A stretch of 64,000 nucleotides of DNA from Edaphochlamys debaryana (GCA_016858145.1 JAEHOE010000003.1:2604001-2668000); one strand, 5' to 3'. Shown: positions 48,201-60,000, counted from the first letter of the stretch. Numbers and translations: made by a program. The notes: generated by a model from the sequence alone, not told the origin.

Positions 48201-49813
48201 ACCGGCCTCTCGTCGTCGTCCCAGTCTTCGCGTACGCCCCTCGCCGCTGGCGGCGGCTGCCTCAGCTCCAGCTCCGTCAGCCGCGTTAGGGCCGACAGAG
48301 CGTACAGCCCCGCGCCCACGCCCGGGGGCCCAAACCATTCCTCGCGCGTGTCGCTAGGGCCCCCCAGCCGAGCCGCCAGGCACAGGCGGCGCAGGCCCGT
48401 CAGTCGGCCCAGGGCCCCCAGGCACAGCGCCGACAGCACCGCGGGCTGCCGGCCGTCCTTCAAAGACATGGAAGACAGAAGGGCCTGCAAGGAGTCAGAG
48501 GGCTCGTAGTACGCCTCCGCAATGTAGCGGGCAAAGGTTGCGGCGACAGCCGCCGCCTCAGCGGCTGAGGCCTCGGCTGCTGGGATGTCCTGCGGGGGGA
48601 GGCGGAGAGGATCGCCCAAGGTAAGGGCCCTGTTGACGGAAGGGTAAGGCGCCTGCTAGAGCAGGGGTAGGGTTTCGAACCATGACGGCTGCTGTGTCCG
48701 ACGGCTCCCCTCCTTGCCCCGGGCCCCCCTTCCCTGTGCGGCTCACCCATTCCACGCTGAGGCTCTGCAGCTGCGTCCAGCGGCTGAGGGCGTGCATCTG
48801 CCGCAGGAGCGAGTCGGGGCCGCGGCAGCGCCAGGGCACCGACACGTCCACCGACCGGACCTGGGAGACGAGGGGCACGGCAGGGAGAGGGCAGCGCTGT
48901 TGAGGTAGCATACATCAGTCTTGTGTCAAGCCTCTCCCCCTCTCGCCCTCGACCCCCCCCTCGCAGCCCCCACCCACCTGCGGCATCAGTGCCCGCCCGC
49001 TGTCCAGCAGCCCCACCGCCGCCTCCACGCCACCCGAGGGGCCGTCGCAGTCCTCCATGACCAGCCGGGCATGGGTGGCGCCTGAGGGGGCAGCGGCGGT
49101 GAGGGCAGCAAGCGGAGTCAGGTCAGGTTGCTTCAAGGTAAGGCGTCAAGCGCCCATGCCCTCCTGACCCTCCGCATGCCCTCCGCCCCCCGGCCCCCCT
49201 CCGCGCACCCTTGCTCAGCTGCTCCCGCCAGTGCCGGCACACCAGCGCCGCTGACAGGCGGTCGCGCAGGCCGACCAGCCGCGACCCCACAAGAGACAGC
49301 ACCTCAGCGCTCAGGCTGGCCCAGCCCGTCTCCGCCTCGATCGGCACATCGTCGGGGGGTGGCCAGACAAGGTGCGCGCGGGGCTGGGAGGAAGGGGGAC
49401 AGACGAGAAGGCGGCGGTGGCGGGCGAGCACGTGTTGGGCGGTCAAGGCGGGAACTCGGCGGTCAAGGCGGGATCGAGACGGAGCACGTGTTGGGCACAA
49501 CACCTCGCACGCCGGGCCTGAATACATGCCAAAGCGTTATCTACGCACCTTGCGAGACCGAGGCGTCCCGTCCCGCAGCTCCTGCAGCCGACGCTGGGCT
49601 CGCACCGCGCATCGCTTGTTGCAGCACAGCTCGGCCTGTAAAGCGAGGTCGCCGAGGTGACCCACGATGTCATCAAAATCTCATGCGCAAGGTGCTTGCC
49701 TTGCCATTGTCGAACCACAGGTAGCCGCTGTTTATGAACTCGCTGCGGCATCCCGGGCACTGCCTCGCGGAGGCGCTGGCCATCCCTACACGTTTGTTGA
49801 GCTTGTGGAGCAT
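45241..49813 (-). CDS. Cys-motif/F-box/LRR family protein, copy 3, complete
   Basis: Eleven exons: 49700-49813, 49549-49635, 49209-49383, 48978-49081, 48747-48860, 48203-48589, 47865-48025, 47381-47441, 47161-47231, 46578-47045, 45241-46366; in frame, 955 residues. The order is Cys motif (QCPGCRSEF; ELCCNKRC), F-box (LSAEVLSLVGSRL; DRLSAALVCRHWREQL), LRR units, Gln/Ala tract, and long C-terminal LRR domain (LTSLRLDLPADRLAP; NIPLWALLSLDDPDQEPDAN; LQELKLLGFEGLSF). It is the intact reference for the family. The start is the Met shared with copy 2; the longer upstream frame opens differently because of a one-base difference near 49845. Intron 1 uses a GC donor (AAG/GCAAGC at 49699). It is very similar to copy 2 from 47246 to about 49180, including introns. 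Confidence 0.85.
46232..46644 (-). repeat. Conversion-like block shared with 37818-38230
   Basis: About 413 bp covering the end of exon 10, all of intron 10 and the start of exon 11. It matches copy 2 with essentially one mismatch, while the exon sequence on both sides is clearly diverged. Confidence 0.8.
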
Positions 49814-51078
49814 ATGGAGGGCTGTGGTGCTGAGTTCGCTCAGGTGCAATTGCGCGCGCTTGCATCGGAGCGGGCCCAGCCTAGGCCCGCGGCCAACCAC
49901 ATCCCCGCGCAAAGTAGGCGCGAGACGGCGCGAGCCTCCGGTGTAAGCTGCAGCGATCAACGATGCGAGATTTACCTCCGGAGACGTACCACACGTCGGC
50001 CCCAACCCCTCTCAAGCCCTGTCTCACACTGCGCAGCCCTCGTCCGCAGCCCTCCTGCACGTCCGCCCTCATCCTTCTGCTGGAGCTTCCGATAAAGATG
50101 CAGCCAGCCAGGGGAGAATACAAACTTACAAAGCTCCGAAATTTCCCGACCCCCGCCCCGGGACCGCCGACCGACCGACACCACAAGCCCTCGCTCACCC
50201 TTCGGAACGCCCTGGAGCGCCCAGCCCCGTCTCGCCAGCTTTGCCCTGCCACGCCTCACCCCTGGCCTCGAAGGCAGGCTCTGGAGGCCATGATGACCGT
50301 AGAAGACTGGCACGCTTCACGGCTGGGGGCTTCTTCAAGCGGCTCAGGAAAGTGCTATTCGCGCCTGTCTCCCATAGGACCTGTATCAGCCTGCTAGACG
50401 TACCCGGCGCAGCTCTACACCGTCAACAGCAACAGCATGCCGGTTACTCTAGCATAGCCGTTCTCAGCCGCATCCCCGACTACATCTTCTGCGCGTACCG
50501 CTCCGTGTAGTGCTAGATGGCCTTGTTGCTTGTGTACTGCGCGGGGGCTATGCCCGCCACCCCTGGCCTCGAAGGCAGGCTCTGGAGGCGCGGTCCCATC
50601 AACCATGTAACCTCGGGCGCGGCCTCGACTCAAGTCAGGCGACTCAGCGCAGCATCTGCCGGTGCAGCGCTACATCCTACAGATCAGGCCATCCTCTGCC
50701 TTCCGCGGCCAGCCGGTCGCACCTGTGCCACCCCTCTACTGCCGCATATCATTATGAGTCTCCTCAAACTGGGAAGCCAGGGGTCCGTTTCGCAGGTTAG
50801 GCCTGCCCACAATGGCCTCAAGTAGCCTAATCAATGCGCCAGAACCGCCGGTCCTCGTTCGTCACATGCAGATGCTCGGTACCGTGCCGTACCATGCTTC
50901 AGTCCTCCTCTCCATGCGGGTAAACAGCTACCCCTGCCCCCCAGTCAAGCACCTTTCGGTCGCCTGCCCCGCCCCAACACAGTGCTCAGCTCAGCCCACT
51001 ACGCCGCCCCCCTGCCCCTAGCCCATCGACCATGTCCCCCACCACCACCCCGGCCCACCAGACTGGTATCCCCCGGGC
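49814..51078. other. Upstream of F-box copy 3 and 3' flank of the DEAD-box gene
   Basis: The first about 260 bp resemble the region upstream of copy 2. A 32-bp direct repeat occurs at 50257-50288 and 50558-50589. A TTACA at 50126 (TGTAA on minus) could end the helicase transcript, about 950 bp after its stop. No coding region was seen. Confidence 0.45.
50257..50589. repeat. Pair of 32-bp direct repeats, 301 bp apart
   Basis: The word starting CACCCCTGGCCTCGAAGG and ending CTCTGGAGGC is perfect at 50257-50288 and 50558-50589. The flanks differ. It could be target-site-like or a remnant of a small duplication. Confidence 0.7.
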
Positions 51079-54000
51079 TCAGTACTTCTTGCCCCCCCGC
51101 TTGCCCTCGCGGCCGCCGCCGCCGCCGCCCCCGCCTATCCGCGGCTTCTTGCCCCCGTGCCCGCCCGCCGGCCCCGCTCTCCCCGCCGGTCCCCCCTCGT
51201 CGTCGTCGTCCCCCTTCCGCTTGCCCTTCTTGCCCGCGTCCGCCTCCTTCATCTGGGGGGTGTCGAGGAGGGGTGTCGAGGAAGGGGGTGCGCGGGAGCC
51301 CGGGACGCGTCAGCATCCAAATGAGGACCAAGGCGGTGCGGCGGTACGTTGAGAGAGGGGGAAGTCAGGGCTGATCACCTCCCTCCAACCCGTCCGTTCT
51401 CTGCTCCGGCCCTGCTAAGCCTCCCTGCCCCTCCCGTCCCCCTTGCCCCTCCCCTCCCCCGTGCCCCTCCCTCCCCCCCCACGTGCCTGCATGGTGGCCA
51501 GGCGCTGTGCGTCCGCCACACGCTCCAGCAGCATAAGCACCTCCTCGCGCTCGCACGCGAACTGCTCCATCTTGACGCCTGGGGGTCGGGTAGTTTAGTT
51601 GGTTGGTTGGTCGGTGTGCTGGCTAGGTGGTTGCGATCCAGCGAGCACCACTTGCCGCCACCGCTCCCAGCCTCCACCCACAGCCCCGCTCCCCGCCCCT
51701 CCTCCCTCCCCCCCACACGCACACCCCCAACAGAAACACATTCCTAGGGTTGGCATACACACCCAACACACACCCGTGAGGTGCTCGATCTTCTGGAACA
51801 GCTCCACGTCGTACTGGGTGGCCAGCGTCACGGAGCGGCCCGAGCGGCCGGCGCGAGCGGTGCGGCCTACGCGGTGGATGTAGTCCTTGGAGTTCTGGGC
51901 GGTGAGCGGGGTGGGTGGTGGGGGGTGTTTGTTGGGTGGTGGTCGGAGGATACCATCTGAGGTGGGCTCGACGGGGCCGAGAGTGCAAGCGCCGGCCTCC
52001 CAAACGGGGCAGGCAGGCCCAACTCCCGACCTCTCAGTCCCCCTTCCGAGCCCCTTCCGACCCCCCTCACAATCTCTTCCCCCCACTTCCCCCCACCCCC
52101 CCAAGCCCCCACGCGCACCTGGGGCACGTCGAAGTTGATGACGCAGTCCACGCTGGGGATGTCCAGGCCGCGGGAGGCCACGTCGGTGGCCACCAGGATG
52201 TTACGCTCGCCGGCCTGAGGGGTGATGGGTTGGGGTGAGATTGAGATCAGAGTGGGGTAGGATGGAGATCGAGGTGGGGTCAAGGGGAGTGAGATGCACG
52301 GGGGCGTGGGGATCACGGACGCGCAGGCCCGCGGAGCCTCGTGTTAGCTCGTGAGGTCAGTGCGGGGCTTGACTCCCCGCTCGAGGCGCCATGCCCGCGT
52401 GCCGCCAGCTCCTCTGCACTCGCATGGTCCGTTCGGCGGCAGGTGCCGGTAACCCTGCAAGTTACGACTCTCCGGCGCAGGCGACGCGCTCCCGCTCACT
52501 TGCAACAAACACCCCTGCCGCCCCCGGCATGCCCCGCCCCCGCTGCTCGCCCCCACCTTGAACTTGTTCAGCGCCCCCAGGCGCTTGGGCTGGCTCATGT
52601 GGCCGTGGATGGGCACCGCCCCGAAGCCCAGGTTGCGCAGCAGCAGGGCGATTCGGCGGGTGGACTCACAGGTGCGGGTGAAGATCTGTGGGGGGCGTGG
52701 GGGCGTGGGGTGGGAGGTGTGTGTGTGTGTGGGGGGGGGTGATGGGCGGGTGGGGGGTGGAGTGGGCGAGGGAGGAAGGCGTCCGGGCACAGGGCTTGCA
52801 GCTGTGGCCGCTGCTGCTGCCGGGCTCGGGGCTCGGGGCTCGGGGCTGACGCACACGCAGGCCCCTGCACAGCCCATCAGCACGCTGGCGGCCGCACGCG
52901 CCCGCTGCCCATGCACATGCGGACATGCGTGCGCGGATGTGGACATGCGTGTGCGGATGCGGACATGTGGAGATGTGGATGCAGAGGTGCGCGTGCGTAT
53001 GTTAACTGCACACCATGAAGGTGCTTCCGCTGAGCTCGTTGAGGATGAAGGCCAGGTAGCAGTCCTTGTACTTGGCGGGGATGAAGACGTACTGCTGGCG
53101 CAGGGTCTCCACGGTGCTGGAGGGGGAGGGGGGAGGGGAGGGGTGTGTGAAGGGCTGCTCGCATGAGCCTGGGAGTCGTAGGCGCGGTAATAAGCCGAGG
53201 TGTGTGTGTGCAGGGGGTGGGGGGTTGAGGGCACAGGGAGGGCTGCAGGGCCGCAGGAGCATGGGTGAACCCGTTGTTTGAGCCCCGCCTGGCCGCCGCC
53301 GTGAAGGTGGCTGCGCAACAACTAGCCCCTTCAACCCGTCACCCCTCAACCCCTCTCCCGCACTCTTCCTCTCCCACCTGTATTTCTGCGCCACCTCCAC
53401 CTTGACCGGCTTCACCAGGCAGGCGCGCTGCAGCTTGGCCACCTGGGGGGGGGAGGGTAAGAGGAAGCGGGTGTGGGGCGAGGAGGGCATGAACGGACAG
53501 TTGCTTGGGTGGGGTGGATGGAAAGCCCACGCAAGCCCACGCAGAGAGAGTGCTAGCCCAAGTGCCCCATGCCTCTCCCCTCTTGCCCCCCCACACACCT
53601 TGTTGGTCATGGTGGCGGAGAAAAGCTGCGTGCGCCGCTCGCGGGGAATGACCTGAAGCAGTGAGGGGTGCAACAGGGGGTGTTGGGGTGAGGAGCAGAG
53701 GGATCAGCTCTCGACTGGGGTCAGGCAGGGGCCCAGGCGGGTCAACAAGCGCACGTGCGCACACCACCCAAATGCCTCCCCCGGTATGATGCAGTACGGC
53801 AAGATGACAGTACGACCGTACGAACGAGCCGTACCTTGAGGATCTGGTCGATCTCCTGCTCGAAGTCCATGTCCAGCAGCTTGTCGGCCTCGTCCAGGAC
53901 CAGGTGCTTGAGCTGCTTGAGGCTGAAGCCCTGCCGTACACCGTACACAGCACACCGTACGGCACAGGACACGGCACGCGGGACGGCGTTCAGAGGGGGG

Positions 54001-56376
54001 CTAGTAACCTGAGCTGCGGCCCCGCTCCACGGCCCCGCCTCCTCACCGCCCCCGCCCCCGTCCCCCACCGCAACCCTGTGCCTTCCACCCACCACCCACG
54101 CTGCGTCTTCCTCCTCCGCCGCCCCCACCCGCCCCGCCCCTCCCATCCTCCTCCTCAGCCCCCACCCGCCCCCACCTTGGTGTTCGACAGGTGGTCCACC
54201 ACGCGCCCCGGGGTGCCCACAACGATGTGCGGCCGCCGGGCCAGAGCGATGGCCTTTGAAGGCGTGGATTGGGGGATGGAGGGAGGAAGAGAGAGCGATG
54301 AGGTGAAAGCAGTGGCGGCAGGCGTTGGTGTGCGCAGGCGTTGGCGTGCGCCCCTCCTCCTGCTACCCCTACCCCTCGTGCCAGCGCCCGTGTCCCTCTT
54401 CTCCCTCTCCCCTCCTCTCCCCACACACGCCCGCCCGCACCTGAGCCATCATGTCGATTCCGCCCACCAGCACACAGCACTTGACGCCGATGCCCGACCC
54501 CAGGGCCTCCACCTGTGGCCAAAGGGCGCGTGCGTGCGGGATGAATCCTCACGGGGTGTGATCGCGAGCCGAGTACGGAATAGGTATGCAAAGCAACAAC
54601 GGCCTGACCTCCGAGTCTACCCTGCACCACCCGCCACCCCGCCGGCCGCTGCCTCTGGCCCAACTCCCACCACCTCCCGTGCCACGCCCCCATGTTGAAG
54701 GTGCTCCCACCTGCTCCACAATCTGCAGATGGCCTGCTCACCGCAGCTCCCCGGTGGTCCCTGTCCCCCGGCACCAACCCCCCCCCCCCGGGCTTCGCCT
54801 TCCTCTCCCTGTCGCTCCCACCCCGCCCCTCCTCCGCTCCTCCCCCCACTCGCTCGACTCGCCCACCTGCTCCGCAATCTGGATGGCCAGCTCACGCGTG
54901 GGCGACAGAATGAGCGCAAAGTGCTCCTGCGGCCGGTCCATGAGGGCCTGGAGGGGGGGTGGGAGGGACGATGAGGGGTGCAGGGGTGGGGGGGGGTGCT
55001 GGGCAGGAAGGAACGGGGGCGCGGGCGGGCACAGGGCTGCAGGAGGGGAGCCGAGTTGGGCCCCGGGCGCACCGGTCCGGCCCTTCGCTCCCCTACCCCG
55101 CGTGCCCCCGACGCGCAGGCCCGGTGGGGCTGCCTGCTGCCACCCCGCCGGGGCCGCCTGCAACCTCCCCGCCAAGGTTCAGGTTTCCCACCTGCGGCCC
55201 CCTCGTCAGTCCCTAACAGCACCCAACCCGCCTACCACCGCGACAGCGCGCCCTCGCCCGCCCCCATGACAGACGGATGCCCCCCCCCCTTCCCCCCCCC
55301 CCCAAACCGCCACCAGCAGGGGCTGCCGCTGCTGCCGCTGCTGCCGCTGCTGCCGCTGCTGCCGCTGCTGCCGCTGCTGCCGCTGCTGCCGCTGCTGCCG
55401 CTGCTGCCGCTGCTGCCGCTGCTGCCACTGACCATACGCTCTCCTCTCGAGCCCTCGCCCAGGGCTTAGACCAACCGCAGCCCCAGACAGATTCCACAAC
55501 CCTACCACGCCCGGCCCACCCCGGCCCCAACGCGCACACCCAAACACGGACAAGGGCACTCGGGCAGGGGTACCGCCGCTCCCGTGACTACCCCTCCACC
55601 CGCCGACTGCCCACCTGCAGGATGGGCAGAGAGAAGGCGCCCGTCTTGCCACTGCCGGTCTGAGCCAGACCAATCACGTCCTGGCCTGCGGGCGGATTGG
55701 GGGATAGGGAGAGGGGGCGAAGGTCCGGGGAGGGGTGGGGCAGAGGACACACGGGTTGCGGGGACTGGGGCCGGGGCGGCGCTCGGGCCTCGAGGGCAGT
55801 CGTGGGTACAGCTGAGAGGATGTGCCCTTTCCCGGGAGAAGTGCAGCTGCCCTTCAGGTGCCAGACATCGGAGCTATGCTGGTAGGTTGTCAAGCGTCCG
55901 CGATGCGGATGAGTGGCGGCACCGGTACAGCCGTGGGGCGAAAGCCCGGATCGTTGGGCCCGAGCGGGTGTTGCTGCCGCTGCCTTCGGGCGGGTCCGGC
56001 TGCGCTCTTGCCGCTGTGCTCTGGGCCCGGACCACAGCACTGCTACCGGCGACCAACCAACACACTTGCAGCGCACGCTTGCTACGGCTGCCGTGGCTAT
56101 GGCCATGGCAACTGCGGACCGTGCCGACGGGCTGGCGGGGCCCATCCACCAGCCCGGCGGAGGTGGAATCCTCCGCCGAGCCGAGGGCTCCGTGCGAAGC
56201 CTGCGGCGCGTCGCACCTTGCAGCAGGTGTGGCACGGCCTGTTCCTGGATGTTGCTCGGCGCCTTCCAGCCCAGGCCGGCCGCCGCCTCCGCGAGCTGAG
56301 TGCAAATGCCGAGCTTCTCGAAGGCGGCTATCGCAGCCGCCCTCTCCGCGTCCGTTAGCTTCTCTGGAGCCCCCAT
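51079..56376 (-). CDS. RRP3: DEAD-box ATP-dependent RNA helicase, DDX47/Rrp3/RH10 group
   Basis: Fourteen exons: 56217-56376, 55615-55685, 54867-54947, 54441-54512, 54176-54253, 53835-53930, 53599-53652, 53378-53442, 53014-53116, 52557-52685, 52119-52214, 51774-51894, 51487-51578, 51079-51252; in frame, 463 residues. Motifs in order: Q motif ([10 protein letters not shown]), I (AQTGSGKT), Ia (PTRELA), GG ([10 protein letters not shown]), Ib (TPGR), II (DEAD), III (SAT), IV (IFTRT), V ([12 protein letters not shown]), VI ([11 protein letters not shown]). [20 protein letters not shown] and [10 protein letters not shown] are typical of this group, which processes pre-18S rRNA in the nucleolus. 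The C-terminus is Lys/Gly-rich ([13 protein letters not shown], ending [10 protein letters not shown]). The last intron appears to start with GC (CAG/GCACGT at 51486). The GT alternative three bases on would give a different, Arg/Gly-rich tail without family support. Confidence 0.94.
55321..55428. repeat. GCTGCCGCT 9-bp tandem array in intron 2 of the helicase gene
   Basis: About twelve nearly perfect copies of a 9-mer. It generates long simple ORFs (poly-Ala, Gly-Ser-Ser) in several frames on both strands, none credible as a gene. Confidence 0.95.
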
Positions 56377-57000
56377 ATTGCTACGGCGGGAGCTACGGCG
56401 GTGGGGAGAAGGCTAAGCGACGCGGATGTGGCGCCGCAGGGTTCTTGCCGCAACCTTGGTGCTGAGGTGTTGTGGAGTGAGCGTGGTGTATAATCGGGCC
56501 TGTGCTATGCAAGCGAGCTTGCTGCAGGGCCTGTGTTTCAATGCGCTTGGGCTGCATGAAGGCCGTCTCGCGGACAGCTTTCGCGCTGCCTAAGCAAGTT
56601 AATATCATTATCCTGACTAGAGAAACATTGCTAGCTAGTTTAGGACGCCTGTACATGCGTGAGGGTCATCGTGGACCGTCGTCCCGAGGCACCACAGGTT
56701 TTCTCCGCTTAATTGCACTTGGCATCGCTGCTGGATTACCACCCGATACTTCAAACCCAACGAGCAAGTCGGCTACGACTTGGCGGCGCACCACAATTCT
56801 CCGCCACATTCGGCGTTTGGCGAAGCCGCACCGCGACCCGCATTCTCGCCCTTGATCAGGACCATCATCCAAAGTAGAAGCACCACGCTGGGTGGCAGCG
56901 GCTCAGAGGTTGCGGCTGGGTTCTGAACCCAACTCCCGTGGTGGAGCCTCCGCTAGGGTCGATGAGTGGCGCAGCCGCCGCCTGACCCCAGCGACTCCCC
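56377..57000. other. Divergent intergenic region between the helicase and AT-hook/OPR genes
   Basis: 624 bp between two divergent start codons, so it must hold both promoters. The stretch 56580-56640 is notably AT-richer (TTAATATCATTATCC). No conserved ORF was seen. Confidence 0.5.
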
Positions 57001-60000
57001 ATGCTGCGACCTGTGCTTGCCGCTGGGGGCTCCCGGCCTCCAGCAACGCCCCTTTTGGCTTCAACCCCGGTGCCATCGGCCTCCCATCCCGCCGCTTCGG
57101 CCCCGGCTTCGCTGCCGTCGCCGCCACCCTGGCCCTACGCCTGGCCCTGGCCCTGGCGTCGGGGCACAGGCCTCGGCGGCACAGGCCGGCGGCGGTTACC
57201 GGCGGCCCTGGCGGCAGCCTCCGCCGAGGCGGCAGCGTCAGGCGGTGACGTGTGGCCCGCGGGCAGAGGCCGCCGCCGCGGGCCCAGCGGCACGCTTCTG
57301 CCGGCGGCACCGCTGCTGCCGCCAACGGGCGCAGCGGAGGTCAGTCCGCCCAGCGCCGCCGCTGCCGTACACCTCAACGGCCACGCAGATGACGCCACAC
57401 TGCACCCTGAAATCTTACTGACGTCGTACGGCCATGCTGATGTCAGCGCCACGGCGCCTGAGCATGCCGCCAGCAACGGCGGCGGCAGCGGGGCGGCGCC
57501 CGCGCACAGGACCATCACAGCAGCCCCGGGTCCCGAACCTTCCGCAGCAGAAGCGCCGGCATCGGGGGCGTCACCTGCAGCAGTAGCAGCAGAGGCAGCG
57601 GCGGCACCGGAGGGGGCGAGCACACTGTCGGACCCTTCACACGCCATCGGGTCCCTGGAGCAGCAGCAGCCGTTGGCTCGGCGGGGCCGGCCACGGTCGG
57701 CGGCGACCGCGGAGCCCGAGCCGGGGCCTGGCAGCGCCGTCGACCGGGTCGCTGAGGGGACCCAAGCCGGGCCTGGGGCGGACAGCACGCCAGGCCTGGC
57801 GTCGGCCGTGCCCCGGAGGCGGGGTCGGCCGCCCAAGGCCGGCGGAAGCAGCGGCGTGGCGGCGTTGCGACAGGGGCAGGAGGCTTCGGCTGCAGAGCCC
57901 GAGGGGGAAGGGGGCTCGCAGTCGGATGAGGCGGAGGAGGTGGCTACGGTGCGGCCCCGGGCGAGGCGGCCGCGTAAGTCGCGGGGCGGCGAGGAGGAGG
58001 CGGTGGCCCCTTCTGAGTCGGAGGGGGAGGAAGGCTCAAGCCCCGGGGCACCGGCAGAAGCAGAGTCAGAGGGACGTCGCCGGGTGGGGCGGCCCCGGAA
58101 GGCCCGCGCAACCGAGGCTGCTCCCATGCGAGGACCCTCGGGCGAGGGCTCTCTGCACGCGGCAGCAACGGAGTCAGACTTGGAAGCAGGGGTGTCGGCG
58201 GAAGCCGCCCCGTCAGCCCCTCTGACTACTCGGCGCCGGGTGGGGCGGCCCAGCAAGACGGTTGACCGGGACGCAGCACAGCTCCCAGGGGCGCTTGGTG
58301 CAGAGCCTGGGCCTGGCTCAGGCTCAGAGGGGGAGTCCGTGGCAATGGTGGAGCCCAGCCGCAGGGTCGGGCGGCCTCGCAAGCCCCGGGATGCGACGTC
58401 GGAACCTGCACCTATGCACTCACTGGAACCGGATCTCTTTCCGGGACCGACGGCGGTGGCGGCGGCGGTACCGGCGCCTGCTCTGTCGACCGGGGGCCTA
58501 AGCACAGGAACGGAGTCGGACGGCGACGGCTCTGCTGCGCGGGCGGAGGTGGATGCAGGGGCAGGCCCAGGCTCGCGCCCGCGAGCAGGGCGACCGCGGA
58601 AGCCCCGAGCCGGCGTTGAGGCGAGCTCCGCGGAGACACAGGCGAGCGGTGGGGGCGCGGCTGAGCCCAGTGATGCAGCGGAAGCTGAGCTCCGGCCACA
58701 GAACGCCGCTGCGCTCGGCACGGACGTGCCTCCTCAAGCGTCGCAGTCCCGCGTGGGGCGTCCGCGCAAGGCTCGAGCAGTTGGGGACGAGATGCCTGTG
58801 GCTTTGCCGGGCCCCTCTTCCAGCACCGGGGCAGGGGCGACACAAGGAGGGTCCGAGATGGAGGCCGGGTCGGGGTCGGAGGCAGAGGCTGCTGCCAGAG
58901 TGCTTCCCACGGTCGCCCGCCGCCGGGTGGGGCGGCCGCGCAAGGTGGCGGCTGGCGGGGCGGCGGCTTTCTCGTCTGATGACGGGGAGGCCGTGGGGCC
59001 GACGAGTGCTGGGACAGCGGCCGGGGCTTCAGGACTGCAACTGGCGGCAGGGGCGGAGCAGGCGGAGGCGGCAGGCGCGGAGGCAGGAGCCGGGGCTGCA
59101 GCGGAGCCGTCCGGGAAGCGCCGGGCGCGCAAGCCCCGGCACGAGCCGGAAGTCTCATCCACCGAGCTCGAGCCCAGCCCCGGCGCCGCCGGGCCCCTCC
59201 TGGCCGCCAGCCTGCCGCCGCCTCCCCCACTGCCTCTGTCCCGGCCGCCCCGGCAGTTGGTGGTGCGGGACGTAGCCGCCGCCGAGCTCCCATTGGAGTC
59301 GCCAGCGACCTCAGCAGGCCCTCTGTCGTCGGAGGGTCCCGGGGCGGAGGGCCCCGGGCGGCGGGGCTTGCGGCGGCTGACCCACCTGCGGGTGGTCCAC
59401 GACGAGCGACACGGGCCGGCGCCCGAGGTGGGTTTAGGGTTTACGGTTACCTAGGGATACTCAGCACCTCAAGGTGTGGTCCGCATAGTGAGACGGGCAA
59501 AAGGAGGGAGCTGTGGTGGAAGAGGGCTGAGCGTGGCATGGCACCAACTGTTTGCTAAGCGCCGCGGTTCGTCCGTGAAGGTGCACGTCTCCCGCCTCAC
59601 TGCTGTTGCGGTTGCCGCTGCTCCCTGCCAGGGCCTGACGGAGGCTCGCGGCGTGGAGCTGACGGAGACCATCCGCCTGGCGGCCAGCCTGGCTCAGCTG
59701 GAGGAGACGCTTGACGCACACGTGGGTCACTGGGGGCGTGTGGAAGGGGTTGCAGGTTGTTGGTCTCAAGGGGCGCGAGCTCGTTAGCGCTGCCACTGGT
59801 TTGCCCGGGTGTCAGCGCCGAGGAAGGGCAGTCGCCGGGGATGCAGGGGGCGTGGCTTGGACCAGGCCCGCGCCGGGCGGCGACTCGTCCACTGCTAACC
59901 CTGCCCGCACCCAGTAACATCGGCCCTCTCGTCCCGTGTGTGGCGATCGCTGCCGTACAGGGCGACGTGCTCAACGTGATCAACCTCACGGCCTTCGCGG

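Noticed and set aside
51055..51331. Alternative Arg/Gly-rich C-terminus of the helicase using a GT donor
   Set aside because: The frame from the GC donor gives a Lys-rich tail like that of the family; the other frame looks like low-complexity nonsense. Not fully excluded.
55213..55663. Poly-Ala and Gly-Ser-Ser ORFs
   Set aside because: Produced by the 9-bp tandem array inside a helicase intron.
57135..58721. 528-residue minus ORF
   Set aside because: Antisense to the AT-hook exon; no domains, and explained by codon bias.
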